Assembly (NCBI RefSeq): GCF_002150765.1
Contig: NZ_MUYM01000015.1
Location: 62,001 to 126,000 of the forward strand
Origin: Lentzea kentuckyensis
GTDB taxonomy: Bacteria; Actinomycetota; Actinomycetes; Mycobacteriales; Pseudonocardiaceae
Direction of reading: 5' to 3'
DNA: 64,000 nucleotides
The notes beneath the pieces were generated by a model, which had not been told where the DNA came from, did not search any database, and was given only the letters and a program-made list of their open reading frames with translations. Positions 53,505 through 62,680 of this stretch are shown here, piece after piece. Position 1 is the stretch's first letter. Each line of letters starts with the position of its first letter. The position numbers were made by a program, and so were the translations under genes.

Positions 53505-54677
53505 TCAGGCCATTTGCCGCTTGCGCTGAAAGAATTCACCGATTGGCTCAACGTACTTGGCCGCGATCGGCCCGAGGATCGCCATGAGCAGCACGTACGC
53601 GGTGGCCAGCGCCGCGAGCCGGTCGTCCACCTGGCCGGACGCCACGGCCAGCCCGGCGATGACGATGGAGAACTCGCCGCGCGCCACGAGTGCCGCGCCC
53701 GCACGCATGCGGCCCATCTTGCCGATGCCCTGCCGGCGGGCGGCCCACCAGCCGGTGACGACCTTGGTGAGGGTCGTGACCGCGGCGAGCGCCACGGCGA
53801 TTCCAAGAACGGGTGGAATCGTCGACGGGTTGGTGTTGAGTCCGAACACGACGAAGAACATCGCGGCGAACAGGTCGCGCAGCGGCTCCAGCAGCCGTGT
53901 CGCGTTCTCGGCGGTCGAACCGGAGATCGCGATGCCGAGCAGGAACGCGCCGACCGCGGCGGACACCTGCAGCTGCGAGGCGATGCCGGCCACGAGCAAC
54001 GCCGAGCCGAGCAGTTTGAGCAGGAACACCTCGTGGTCCGGACTGTCCACAATGGCCGAGATGAACCGGCCGTACTTCAACGCCACCACCAGGACCACGG
54101 TGATCGCGAGCAGTGAGATGCCGACCGAGGTGAGCCCGCCGATGATGCTCACACCCGCCAGCACGGCCGTGAGCACCGGCAGGTACACGGCCATCGCCAG
54201 GTCCTCGAACACCAGTACCGACAGCACCACGGGCGTCTCGCGGTTGCCCAGCCGGCCGAGGTCGCCCAGCACCTTCGCGACGATGCCGGACGACGAGATG
54301 TAGGTGACGCCGGCCATCGCCAGCGCGCCGACCGTGCCCCAGCCCAGCAGCAACGCGGCGATCGCGCCCGGCGCCGCGTTCAGCACCAGGTCGAGCACGC
54401 CGGCCATCCAGGACTTCTTCAGCCCGGTCGTGAGCTCGGACGCCGAGTACTCAAGACCCAGCAGCAACAACAGCAACACAACGCCGATCTCGCTGGCGAT
54501 GTGCGTGAACTCCTCGATTCCTTGTAACGGCACTAAGCCGCCGACGCCGAACGCGAGACCACCGATCAGGTACAACGGGATGGGGGAGATGCCGATCCGG
54601 CGAGCGACGCGGCCGAGCAGGCCGAGGCCGAAGAACACCGCGCCGAGCTGGATCATGGCCAAAGTTGTCTGGTGCAC
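53505..54677 (-). CDS. CPA2-family cation:proton antiporter
   Basis: 390 residues with about 12 transmembrane helices and no C-terminal TrkA domains. The KefB-type motifs are GLLGRVARRIGISPIPLYLIGG, LLLLLLGLEYS and FEDLAMAVYLP, plus FVVFGLN. It exchanges K+ or Na+ for protons. It follows its regulatory subunit by 5 nt, so the two form a KhtTU-like pair. Confidence 0.92.
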   Translation of the reverse strand: MHQTTLAMIQLGAVFFGLGLLGRVARRIGISPIPLYLIGGLAFGVGGLVPLQGIEEFTHIASEIGVVLLLLLLGLEYSASELTTGLKKSWMAGVLDLVLNAAPGAIAALLLGWGTVGALAMAGVTYISSSGIVAKVLGDLGRLGNRETPVVLSVLVFEDLAMAVYLPVLTAVLAGVSIIGGLTSVGISLLAITVVLVVALKYGRFISAIVDSPDHEVFLLKLLGSALLVAGIASQLQVSAAVGAFLLGIAISGSTAENATRLLEPLRDLFAAMFFVVFGLNTNPSTIPPVLGIAVALAAVTTLTKVVTGWWAARRQGIGKMGRMRAGAALVARGEFSIVIAGLAVASGQVDDRLAALATAYVLLMAILGPIAAKYVEPIGEFFQRKRQMA

Positions 54678-54682
54678 TGTGC

Positions 54683-55165
54683 TTAACCGCCGTGGAGGAT
54701 CTCAGCGGCGGCGTCGAGGCCTGCCGCGGTGCCGACGACGACAGCGAGGTCACCGTTTTCGAAGATGAAGTCGGGGCCGGGCGACGGATGCGCGTTGCCC
54801 GAGCGCACGACGGCCACGATGGACACACCGGTCCTGGTGCGCAGAGCGGTCTCACCGAGAGTGTGGTTCGCGAACGCGGTGACCGGCAGCTGGCGCGTCG
54901 TGATGCCCGCGATGTCGCGGTGCTCCTCGCGCAGGTGGGCGACGAGCTGCGGCGCGCCGAGCAGGCCCGCGAGCGTGCTCGCCTCTTCCGGTGAGAGGGG
55001 TATCGAGGCGGCGCAGGAGTCGGGATCGCTCGCCTTGGAGAGGATCAGCTCGAACCGGCCGTCCCGGTAGGTGATCACGCCGACGCGACGTCCGGCGCGG
55101 ATCGTGAAGTCCTGGCGCGTTCCGATACCCGGCAAAGGCGTGATCTCTACGTTCACACAGATCAT
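54683..55165 (-). CDS. antiporter regulatory subunit (TrkA-C, KhtT-like)
   Basis: About 160 residues. A short N-terminal domain (VNVEITPLPGIGTRQDFTI) is followed by a TrkA-C domain (GETALRTRTGVSIVAVVRSGN, DFIFENGDLAVVVGTAAGL) that binds nucleotides such as c-di-AMP in related proteins. The start is either ATG 55165 or GTG 55156; the latter matches family N-termini. It precedes the antiporter gene. Confidence 0.9.
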   Translation of the reverse strand: MICVNVEITPLPGIGTRQDFTIRAGRRVGVITYRDGRFELILSKASDPDSCAASIPLSPEEASTLAGLLGAPQLVAHLREEHRDIAGITTRQLPVTAFANHTLGETALRTRTGVSIVAVVRSGNAHPSPGPDFIFENGDLAVVVGTAAGLDAAAEILHGG

Positions 55166-55174
55166 GATACGGGG

Positions 55175-56290
55175 ATGTTTCTGCGAGTACGCCCAGTGAG
55201 ACGGGGGTGGGTGGTGCGCGACCGCGTGCCCGGCCCCGACGTCGACGAGTTCGCCGAACCAGGACAGGTGATCGGCGCGCTCGCCAGAGCCCCGCACGGC
55301 ACGTTGCTGGCCGTGCAGCACCCCCATCGCACCCCGGCGGCGCTGGCGGCCGGGACGGGGCTGCTCGACGCGCTGCCGGCCGCCCGTGCCGAACTCGCGG
55401 CGCTGATCCGGCGGGCGTACCGCGAGGTGACCGACGTCGTCGCGCCGTACCGGGTGGACGGACCGGACGGCACGGCGTGCGGGTTGCTGTGCCTGGTCGA
55501 CCCGGACGCGATCGCGCACACCGAGGACGTCTACCCGGACGTGGTCGCCGAACGCGGTCAGGTGCTGGCCTCGCTCGGCATCGCGACGAGCGCGGCGATG
55601 CTGGTCCCGGTCACCGAGTTGAATCATTCCGGCCACGACGGGCTGACGTCGTTGGTGCTCGGCATGACCGACGAGCCGGCGGTGTCGCTTGTGGACTCCG
55701 GCGGGCGCAGGCACTGGGTGTGGCTGGTGGGGCCGGGCGAGTCGCAGGACGCGTTCCTGGAAGCCGCGGGCGCGCATCCGTTGCTCGTGGCGGACGGCAA
55801 CCACCGGGTGGCCGCGGCCAGGGAGGCGGGGTTGTCCGGCCTGCTCGCGCTCGTCACGTCCGGGCCGGGGCTGCGGATCGGGCCGATCCACCGCGCGATC
55901 ACCGGCACCGGGTTGGGCGCGTCCGATCTGGTGACGGCGTGGCGACGGGTCGGGTTGACGGTCTCGTCGTTGCCGTACGTCGTCGATCCGGAACCGGGCG
56001 TGGTCGTGGTGCGCTGCACCGACGAGGTGCTGCGGGTCGAACTTCCTGCGGGACAAGGGATCGACCACGCCGTCGTGGAGTCGTTGTTGCTGGACCGGGC
56101 TCTCGGGCTCGATCCGGAGAGCCCGCGCGTGCGGGCGGTCACCGATCCTTCGGCCGAGGCCGAAGCGGTGCTGCTCATCGCGCCGGTACCGCTGAAGGAG
56201 GTGCTCGAGGGTTCGAAGATGCCCCGCAAGAGCACTTACTTCACGCCGAAACCGCGCAGCGGGCTGCTGCTCGCGGACCTGACCCCGTAG
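55175..56290 (+). CDS. DUF1015 family protein
   Basis: 371 residues. The C-terminus MPRKSTYFTPKPRSGLL and the central LLVADGNHRVAAA are the DUF1015 hallmarks. The N-terminus departs from the usual DUF1015 start, so it may be truncated or misplaced. Its start lies 9 nt from the divergent TrkA-C gene. A phosphoserine/kinase link has been suggested for some members but is not visible here. Confidence 0.85.
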   Translation: MFLRVRPVRRGWVVRDRVPGPDVDEFAEPGQVIGALARAPHGTLLAVQHPHRTPAALAAGTGLLDALPAARAELAALIRRAYREVTDVVAPYRVDGPDGTACGLLCLVDPDAIAHTEDVYPDVVAERGQVLASLGIATSAAMLVPVTELNHSGHDGLTSLVLGMTDEPAVSLVDSGGRRHWVWLVGPGESQDAFLEAAGAHPLLVADGNHRVAAAREAGLSGLLALVTSGPGLRIGPIHRAITGTGLGASDLVTAWRRVGLTVSSLPYVVDPEPGVVVVRCTDEVLRVELPAGQGIDHAVVESLLLDRALGLDPESPRVRAVTDPSAEAEAVLLIAPVPLKEVLEGSKMPRKSTYFTPKPRSGLLLADLTP

Positions 56291-56387
56291 GTCCCTGTCA
56301 GGCGGGTTCGTTCGGCCCTGTCGTACGAACAGTCCCAGGAACAAACTCGGTCGTAACGGTCCCCCGAGCCGCTGTGGAGAACTACGA

Positions 56388-57332
56388 ATGCGCCACGAGC
56401 CGTCACCCTCGTTGCCGCCCCCTCACTCCAAGATCGGACTAGTGCACGTCAAGCACCTGAGGGCGATGACAGCCGCGTTGCGCGCGGTCGACTACCGCTA
56501 CGGCGGTGGAGCGTGCCGCACGCAGGTGCAGGCGCTCTTGTCGTGGTGTGACAAGGCGTTCGCGCACTCGGCCAATGCCGCGGTGCGTGGTGACTTCAGC
56601 AGCGCCATCGCGGAACTGCACACGCTCGCGGGCTGGACCGCGTTCGACGCCGGGCTCGGTGGGTCCGCGCACCGCCACTTCAATCTCGCCCTGAACTTCG
56701 CCCAGGACGGTGATCTGGTGGCGAACATCCGCTATCGGATGGGGCGGGTCCACCTGCACCACGGTGGACCCGCCGAAGCGCTCGGCATGTTCCGGCTGGC
56801 CGGGCTGGTGGCGAACAGTCACCACACGAACGCGATCCTGGCCGCGAACCAGGCGTGGTGTTATGCCGAACTGGGGCAGCGGGTGCCCGCGCTGGCGTTG
56901 CTGGGACGTGCGCACGACGAGTTCGCACGTGCGGATGTGGACGAAGCAGCCCCGTGGGCCGCTTTCTTCGACGTGCCCGATCTCGCGGGCATCACCGGGA
57001 CCGTCTACACGACGCTGGCGCGCACGGTGGACGAGAGTTTCGCGCGGCCGGCCATCACGTCGTTGCATCAGGCCGTGACGGGGTATCGCGACGACATGGC
57101 GCGCAGTCGGACGTTCGCCCTCATCGCGTTGTCGCTCAACCACCTCGTGGAGGGTGACGCGGACGAAGCGGCGGCCGTCGCGGGTCTGGCCGTGACGCAG
57201 ACCGGCGACATGATGTCCGCACGCACGCGCAAGAAGCTCGAACCGTTGCACGCGGAAGCGGACAGACGCCGGGCGATCACGCTGAGAGAACTCATCATGC
57301 CGCTGCTGGCGGCTCCGGCGTATGCGGCGTGA
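56388..57332 (+). CDS. TPR-type helical protein without HTH
   Basis: 314 residues from ATG 56388. Repeated helical hairpins are seen (GDFSSAIAELHTLAGWTAFDAGL, AHRHFNLALNFAQD, ANQAWCYAELGQRVPALALLGRA), resembling the TPR sensor region of large XRE-type regulators, but the N-terminal HTH is absent. It is translationally coupled (ATGA) to the HATPase-receiver gene. Role inferred: a sensor or scaffold for the module. Confidence 0.75.
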   Translation: MRHEPSPSLPPPHSKIGLVHVKHLRAMTAALRAVDYRYGGGACRTQVQALLSWCDKAFAHSANAAVRGDFSSAIAELHTLAGWTAFDAGLGGSAHRHFNLALNFAQDGDLVANIRYRMGRVHLHHGGPAEALGMFRLAGLVANSHHTNAILAANQAWCYAELGQRVPALALLGRAHDEFARADVDEAAPWAAFFDVPDLAGITGTVYTTLARTVDESFARPAITSLHQAVTGYRDDMARSRTFALIALSLNHLVEGDADEAAAVAGLAVTQTGDMMSARTRKKLEPLHAEADRRRAITLRELIMPLLAAPAYAA

Positions 57333-58078
57333 TGACCGCGCAGACCCGGTGGTTTCCGGCGATCCCGGCCTCGTTGCCCGAGATCCGGGCCTTCGTGCGC
57401 GACCTCGCCGGTGAGTCCGGTCTGAGCGGTGACGACGCGCGGGACGTGCTGCTCGCGGTGTCCGAGGCGGCGGACAACGCGGTGCGGCGCGCGGGCGCGT
57501 CCATCGTGGGGGTGACGTGGGAGCCGCGGGACCACGCGGTGTTGCTGACCATCGAGGACGACGGCGTGTTCGACCACGAGGGCAGCGCCTCCGCCCGTCC
57601 GCTCGGGTTGCGGCTGCTGTTCGGCATCGCCGACGAGGTGCAGGTGCGGCCCGGCAAACCGACCTGGCCCGGCACGGTCGTGCGTGCGCTCGTGCGGGTC
57701 TGGTCGCGTGCGGGCGTCCCGGATCTGCCCGCGCCTCCGGGACGTCCGCGCGTGCTGCTGCTGGACGGCGACCGGTTCTCCGGCCAGTCGCTGGCCGCGT
57801 TCCTGCACGCCGAGGGCTACGACGTGACGCTCGTGACGACGGTCGCGGCGGCCGAGTCGGTACTGGAGAACCCGCCCGCGCTGGCGATAGTGGACCTGTT
57901 GACGTCTCATGGTGAGGGGACCCGGTTCGCGGCCGTCGCGCGGACGTTCGGTGTGCCGGTCGTAGCCGTTTCGGCGATCGAGCCGGCCGCGCACGTTGCC
58001 GATGCCTACCTACCGAAACCCGCGCATCCGCTGCGAGTGCTCGCGGCGGTGCGCGACCTGTTGTCTCCCGACTCCTGA
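57329..58078 (+). CDS. HATPase (anti-sigma type) fused to a receiver domain
   Basis: 249 residues. Residues 5-127 form an RsbW-type HATPase: N-box LAVSEAADNAVRRAG, G1 IEDDGVF, and G2 RPLGLRLLFGIADEV. Residues 138-245 form a receiver: LLLDGDRFS, the phospho-Asp in LAIVDLLTS, Ser in VVAVSAIEP and Lys in YLPKPAHP. A kinase/anti-sigma domain joined to a receiver is unusual. It sits between the TPR gene and a STAS gene. Confidence 0.82.
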   Translation: MMTAQTRWFPAIPASLPEIRAFVRDLAGESGLSGDDARDVLLAVSEAADNAVRRAGASIVGVTWEPRDHAVLLTIEDDGVFDHEGSASARPLGLRLLFGIADEVQVRPGKPTWPGTVVRALVRVWSRAGVPDLPAPPGRPRVLLLDGDRFSGQSLAAFLHAEGYDVTLVTTVAAAESVLENPPALAIVDLLTSHGEGTRFAAVARTFGVPVVAVSAIEPAAHVADAYLPKPAHPLRVLAAVRDLLSPDS

Positions 58079-58088
58079 GGCACCGACG

Positions 58089-58409
58089 ATGGATCCCGAA
58101 TCAGGCTTGCTGGAGGTGCGGCGCCGGGGCGCGGTGGTGGCGCTCGCCGGTGAGGTCGACCTGACCACCAGCGGCCTGCTGCGGTCGGAACTGGCGCTGG
58201 CCTGTGCGCACGGGGACGCGGCGGGGGACGTGGTGATCGACTTCAGCGGCCTGACGTTCATCGGGTCGAGCGGCCTGCACGTGCTGATCGAGACGGCGAC
58301 GCTGCTCGGGGAGAGGCGGCTCGTGCTGCACGGCGGCGGGTGGGCGGCCTACGTGGTGAACCTGCTCGGTCTCACCCTGCGGTACCCCAACATCGTGGTC
58401 GACCGATGA
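58089..58409 (+). CDS. STAS-domain anti-anti-sigma factor
   Basis: 106 residues from ATG 58089. A STAS domain: VVALAGEVDLTTSGLLRSEL, then VVIDFSGLTFIGSSGLHVLIE, where the Ser pair after FIG is the phosphorylation site of SpoIIAA/RsbV proteins. It is 10 nt downstream of the HATPase-receiver gene, so the HATPase probably phosphorylates it. No sigma factor gene is adjacent. Confidence 0.9.
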   Translation: MDPESGLLEVRRRGAVVALAGEVDLTTSGLLRSELALACAHGDAAGDVVIDFSGLTFIGSSGLHVLIETATLLGERRLVLHGGGWAAYVVNLLGLTLRYPNIVVDR

Positions 58410-58494
58410 GACTTTCTGGCTGAAGCGCTGGGTAACTCGGCGTCGCATCTGGTGATCCGGGCGTGCGAGTTCGTCCCGCGCTAGTGTCGGACGC

Positions 58495-58857
58495 ATGGCG
58501 GTACGAGCGATCAGGGGAGCCACGCAGATCGACGCGGACTCGCGTGACCTGCTGCTGGAGGCCACGGCCGAGCTGGTGCGCGAGGTCCTGGACCGCAACG
58601 CGCTGTCCCCGGACGACCTGATCAGCGTCGTGCTCACCGCCACACCAGACCTGACGTCCGAGTTCCCCGCCTACGCCGCGCGCCAGGCGGGGCTCTCGGA
58701 CGTGCCGCTGCTGTCCGCGACCGAGATCGCGGTGCCGGGCTCGATGCCGCGGGTGATCCGCCTGCTGGCACACGTCGAGACGGAGCTGCCGCGGTCGTCG
58801 GTGAAGCACGTCTATCTGCGTGGGGCGGCGGCGTTGAGGACAGACCTCAACCACTGA
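58495..58857 (+). CDS. aroH: chorismate mutase, AroH type
   Basis: 120 residues, the size of monofunctional Bacillus AroH. Active-site residues seen: Arg in VRAIRGAT, Glu in LLSATEIAVPG, Arg in PRVIRLL, and Tyr in HVYLRGAAALR. It isomerises chorismate to prephenate in Phe/Tyr synthesis. In Bacillus AroH a Cys lies near the active Glu; here it is Ser. Several actinobacterial genomes place it near cmk and der, as here. Confidence 0.93.
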   Translation: MAVRAIRGATQIDADSRDLLLEATAELVREVLDRNALSPDDLISVVLTATPDLTSEFPAYAARQAGLSDVPLLSATEIAVPGSMPRVIRLLAHVETELPRSSVKHVYLRGAAALRTDLNH

Positions 58858-58931
58858 GTCAGGGCGCCCGGTGAGCTCCCCCTGACGGACACCACCCGTT
58901 GCTGATTCCACCGATCGATACCGTCGGCGTC

Positions 58932-59357
58932 GTGCTGATCAAGTGGGTGCGCTGCGAGGTGGTCGATCCGGTCGCGTTCGACCGGGGGCAGCGGGGCTGG
59001 GGGCCGTTGGCGCGAGTGCCGGGGTTCCTCGGGCAGTGCGGCGGGTGGAGTGAGCCGGACGTCGCGCACGTGCTGGCGTTCTGGCGGTCGACCGACGATC
59101 ACGCGGCCTTTCTCGCCGGTCCGCACGACGAACTGGCGAGGGCGCAGCGGGACGGTTACGGCCGGATCGACGTCCGGTTGTTCGAGCAGGAGCTGGCGCC
59201 GGGAGACGGCGCGGTGGTGCGGATCGAGCAGCGGGGCGGTGAACTCGTGCTGTCCTGGTGGGGTGCTGAGCGGGACCACGATCGACATCAGGCGGGCGGT
59301 GCCGGCGCCGAGGTTGTCGTGCTGGAGCCGTCGTGGGCCGTCCCGCCTGCGGTGTGA
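58932..59357 (+). CDS. DUF4937-type protein
   Basis: 141 residues from GTG 58932; the longer TTG frame has no ribosome-binding site. LIKWVRCEV, AFDRGQRGWGPL, GFLGQCGGW and HVLAFWRSTDDHAAFLAGPHDEL are the DUF4937 pattern (a dimeric alpha/beta barrel resembling YdbC). No active-site residues are known. It lies between aroH and cmk. Confidence 0.78.
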   Translation: MLIKWVRCEVVDPVAFDRGQRGWGPLARVPGFLGQCGGWSEPDVAHVLAFWRSTDDHAAFLAGPHDELARAQRDGYGRIDVRLFEQELAPGDGAVVRIEQRGGELVLSWWGAERDHDRHQAGGAGAEVVVLEPSWAVPPAV

Positions 59358-59405
59358 GCGTCCGCACCAGGCACAATGTGAACTGTGGGTGTCTCGGAGG
59401 GAGCT

Positions 59406-60119
59406 GTGGTGGGCCAGGGTCAGTTGCGCGGTGTGGTGGCACTCGACGGACCGGCCGGCACCGGCAAGTCCACCGTCGCGAAGCGCCTGGCGATGGCGCT
59501 CGACGCGCGCTACCTCGACACCGGCTCGATGTACCGGGCGATCACCGTGGCGGTGCTGCGGGCCGGCGTCGACCCGACCGACGAGGTCAAGGTCGCCGAG
59601 GTCGCGGACAACGCGAAGCTCGTCGTGATCACCGATCCCGGGAAGCCGGGGATCACGCTCGACGGCGACGACGTGTCGGTGGAGATCCGCGGGCCCGAGG
59701 TGACGCTGGCGGTGTCGCCGGTCTCGGCGGCCAGGCACGTGCGCGAGCTGCTCGTGGCGCAGCAGCGGGCGATCATCGCGGACGCCGTCGACACCGTGGG
59801 CGGGATCGTGGTCGAGGGGCGTGACATCGGCACCGTCGTGTCGCCGGACGCGCCGCTCAAGGTCTACCTGACGGCGTCGGCGGACGCCCGCGCCGCGCGC
59901 CGGACCAAACAGGACAACGCGGCCGGCCGTGAGTCCACTGTGGACGCCGTGCTCGCGGACGTGCGGCGGCGCGACAACTACGACTCCAGCCGGGCGGTCT
60001 CTCCGCTCAAGCCGGCGGACGACGCCGTGGAGCTGGACAACACCGACCTCGATCTCGCGGGCACCATCGACGCGTTGCTGGACCTGGTGGAACGCCGAGG
60101 GCTGAGGGTGACCGGGTGA
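59406..60119 (+). CDS. cmk: cytidylate kinase
   Basis: 237 residues. GTG 59406 is chosen because GGAGG lies just upstream; GTG 59385 would add seven residues. Walker A is LDGPAGTGKST, with LDTGSMYRAIT, then GIVVEGRDIGTVV and DSSRAVSPLKPADDAV. It phosphorylates CMP/dCMP. Its stop overlaps the next start as GTGA. Confidence 0.95.
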   Translation: MVGQGQLRGVVALDGPAGTGKSTVAKRLAMALDARYLDTGSMYRAITVAVLRAGVDPTDEVKVAEVADNAKLVVITDPGKPGITLDGDDVSVEIRGPEVTLAVSPVSAARHVRELLVAQQRAIIADAVDTVGGIVVEGRDIGTVVSPDAPLKVYLTASADARAARRTKQDNAAGRESTVDAVLADVRRRDNYDSSRAVSPLKPADDAVELDNTDLDLAGTIDALLDLVERRGLRVTG

Positions 60120-60748
60120 CCCTTCCCCCCGAGGGCCTGCCGTGGCTGACCGACATCGGCAGGTGGATCGCCCGCGTGCCGTACGCGTGGCAGTTCCGGA
60201 TTCGGGTTCACGGGCGCGACCGCGTACCCTTGAGCGGCGGCGTGGTCGTCGTCGCCAACCACAGTTCGATGGCGGACGGGCCGATCCTGTTCGGTGTGCT
60301 GCCCCGGCGGGTGACTTTCCTGATCAAACAGGAGATGTTCAAACGCGTCGTGGGCACGTTGCTGCTGAAGATCGGGCAACTCCCCGTCAAGCGGGGGGAA
60401 GCCGATCGCACCGCGATGACCACCGCGTTGTCCGTGCTGAAGGCGGGTGGCGTGATCGGGGTCTTCCCCGAGGGCACCCGCGGCGAGGGCGACGTGGCGA
60501 GCGCGCAGAACGGTGCGGCGTGGCTGGCCAAGACGTCCGGCGCGATGGTGCTGCCGGTCGCCTGTCGCGGGACCTACCAGGCCAGGGGCTGGCGGCCCCT
60601 GGTCGACGTGCTGATCGGTGAGCCGTTCCACCTTCCCGAGGGGAAGGGGCGGGCGGCCCTCGGCGTTGCCACCGAGCAGGTGCGCGATCGCCTGGCGACA
60701 CTGGTCGCCGAACTTGATGGACTTCGGGTGAGTGAGGGAAGACGATGA
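60116..60748 (+). CDS. plsC: lysophospholipid (1-acylglycerol-3-phosphate) acyltransferase
   Basis: 210 residues. The acyltransferase motif NHSSMAD (HX4D) and [10 protein letters not shown] define the PlsC family, which acylates lysophosphatidic acid at the membrane. It is coupled to cmk (GTGA) and to der (ATGA), the typical cmk-plsC-der order of actinobacteria. Confidence 0.93.
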   Translation: MTLPPEGLPWLTDIGRWIARVPYAWQFRIRVHGRDRVPLSGGVVVVANHSSMADGPILFGVLPRRVTFLIKQEMFKRVVGTLLLKIGQLPVKRGEADRTAMTTALSVLKAGGVIGVFPEGTRGEGDVASAQNGAAWLAKTSGAMVLPVACRGTYQARGWRPLVDVLIGEPFHLPEGKGRAALGVATEQVRDRLATLVAELDGLRVSEGRR

Positions 60749-62166
60749 CGGACCTGGACGGCACCTGGGAGGACGAGGCCGACTGGTCAGCCTTCACCGA
60801 CCTCGACGGCGAAGAAGGCGAGGACTCGAAGCCGCCACAGCCGGTGCTCGCGGTGGTCGGACGGCCGAACGTGGGCAAGTCCACTCTGGTCAACCGCATC
60901 ATCGGCCGGCGAGAGGCCGTGGTGCAGGACGTGCCCGGCGTGACGCGTGACCGAGTGGCGTACGACGCGCTGTGGAACGGCCGCAAGTTCACCGTGGTCG
61001 ACACGGGTGGCTGGGAGCCGGACGCGCAGGGCCTGCAGGCCGCCGTGGCCGCGCAGGCCGAGCTCGCGATGGCGACCGCGGACGTGATCCTGGTGGTCGT
61101 GGACGCGTCGGTGGGCGCGACGACGACCGAGGAGGCCGTCGCGAAGGTCCTGCGCCGCTCCAAGAAGCCGGTGATCCTCTGCGCGTCCAAGGTGGACGAC
61201 GACCGGCTGATGGCCGACGTCGCGTCGCTGTGGTCGCTGGGCCTCGGCGAGCCGTTCCCGGTGTCCGGTCTGCACGGCCGCGGCTCCGGTGACCTGCTCG
61301 ACAAGATCCTCGAGATGCTGCCGGAGACGCCGCGTGACGACTTCCGCAACGGTGCCGGTGGCCCGCGGCGGGTGGCGCTGGTCGGCAAGCCGAACGTGGG
61401 CAAGTCGTCGCTGCTGAACCGACTGACCGGCGAGAACCGCTCGGTCGTCGACTCGGTCGCCGGCACCACCGTCGACCCGGTCGACTCGCTGGTCGAGCTC
61501 GACGGCGAGATCTGGCGGTTCGTCGACACGGCCGGCCTGCGCAAGCGGGTGAAGTTCGAGAGCGGCGCCGAGTACTACGCCTCGCTGCGCACGAAGTCGG
61601 CGATCGAGACCGCCGAGGTCGCGATCGTGCTGCTGGACGCGCACGAGCCGTTGTCCGAACAGGATCTCCGCGTGCTCACGATGGTGGTCGAGTCGGGCCG
61701 CGCGTGCGTGCTGGCGTTCAACAAGTGGGACCTCGTCGACGAGGACCGTCGCAACGAGATGATCCGTGAGCTCGAACGCGGCCTGGTGCGCGTGCCGTGG
61801 GCGGACAAGGTCAACATCTCCGCCCTGACCGGCCGCGCCGTGCACAAGCTGGCGCCCGCGCTGCGCACCGCGTTGAACTCGTGGGACACCCGCGTGCCGA
61901 CCGGCCGGCTGAACCAGTGGCTGTCGGACCTGATCGCCGCGACCCCGCCGCCGGTGCGCGGCGGCAAGCAGCCCAAGGTGCTGTTCGCGACCCAGGCCTC
62001 GACCCGGCCGCCGACGTTCGTGCTGTTCACGACCGGGTTCCTGGAGGCGAGCTACCGCCGGTTCATCGAGCGCAGGCTCCGCGAGGAGTTCGGCTTCGAG
62101 GGCAGCCCGGTCCGCATCTCCGTGCGCGTGCGCGAGAAGAAGAAGGCCGGCGCCGGGAAGAAGTAG
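60745..62166 (+). CDS. der: ribosome biogenesis GTPase Der (EngA)
   Basis: 473 residues. Two tandem G domains: [10 protein letters not shown] and [11 protein letters not shown] (G1 each), DTGGWEPD and DTAGLRKRV (G3), SKVDDD and NKWDLVDE (G4). A C-terminal KH-like domain follows ([29 protein letters not shown]). It binds the 50S subunit during assembly. An N-terminal acidic leader of about 30 residues is extra. Confidence 0.96.
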   Translation: MTDLDGTWEDEADWSAFTDLDGEEGEDSKPPQPVLAVVGRPNVGKSTLVNRIIGRREAVVQDVPGVTRDRVAYDALWNGRKFTVVDTGGWEPDAQGLQAAVAAQAELAMATADVILVVVDASVGATTTEEAVAKVLRRSKKPVILCASKVDDDRLMADVASLWSLGLGEPFPVSGLHGRGSGDLLDKILEMLPETPRDDFRNGAGGPRRVALVGKPNVGKSSLLNRLTGENRSVVDSVAGTTVDPVDSLVELDGEIWRFVDTAGLRKRVKFESGAEYYASLRTKSAIETAEVAIVLLDAHEPLSEQDLRVLTMVVESGRACVLAFNKWDLVDEDRRNEMIRELERGLVRVPWADKVNISALTGRAVHKLAPALRTALNSWDTRVPTGRLNQWLSDLIAATPPPVRGGKQPKVLFATQASTRPPTFVLFTTGFLEASYRRFIERRLREEFGFEGSPVRISVRVREKKKAGAGKK

Positions 62167-62194
62167 GCGCCGGCCGGTCACGACCCGGAACGGA

Positions 62195-62680
62195 TCACTG
62201 CACAGGTGGTTCGTACCGGGTCGGCATGCGCCGCTTGCGCAGGCCCCGGTCGGGCAGGATGCGGTACGCGACGTTGGCGAACGCGATGAGGTAGACGATC
62301 GCGAAGACGAACGTGCACACCCAGCCCAGCAGGACCTGGGAGTCGGTCCGCACGTCGGGCTCCAACGGCTTGCCCCGCCGCGAGGTGTGGGCGGCGTACT
62401 CCTTGCCGATGTCCGACGGCTTCAGCCAGCCGGTCACAGTCGTCGTGCTGGTCGTACCGCTCTTGGCCCGGAGCTCGGTCTCGCACTCGTAGTGGTAACC
62501 GAAGCCCCGCCACGACACCGGGCTGAGGCGTTCGCAGGACTTCGCCACCGCCACGACGGTGGCGTTCTTCAGGTCACCGGGCTCGATCTTGTTCCAGAAG
62601 TGGAGGAAGATCGTGGCACCGATCAGGTAACCGAGCAGCGGCAGGACCAGGAAGACCAGGATCCGGCGGAGGACCTTCAC
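62195..62680 (-). CDS. membrane protein, DUF3592-like, in the type VII-associated operon
   Basis: 161 residues from GTG 62680, sharing one base with the upstream stop. Two hydrophobic helices bracket the protein (RILVFLVLPLLGYLIGATIF and VLLGWVCTFVFAIVYLIAFANVAY), with a beta-rich loop holding two Cys (SCERLS, YECETEL). This resembles DUF3592-type proteins. Function unknown. Confidence 0.75.
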   Translation of the reverse strand: MKVLRRILVFLVLPLLGYLIGATIFLHFWNKIEPGDLKNATVVAVAKSCERLSPVSWRGFGYHYECETELRAKSGTTSTTTVTGWLKPSDIGKEYAAHTSRRGKPLEPDVRTDSQVLLGWVCTFVFAIVYLIAFANVAYRILPDRGLRKRRMPTRYEPPVQ

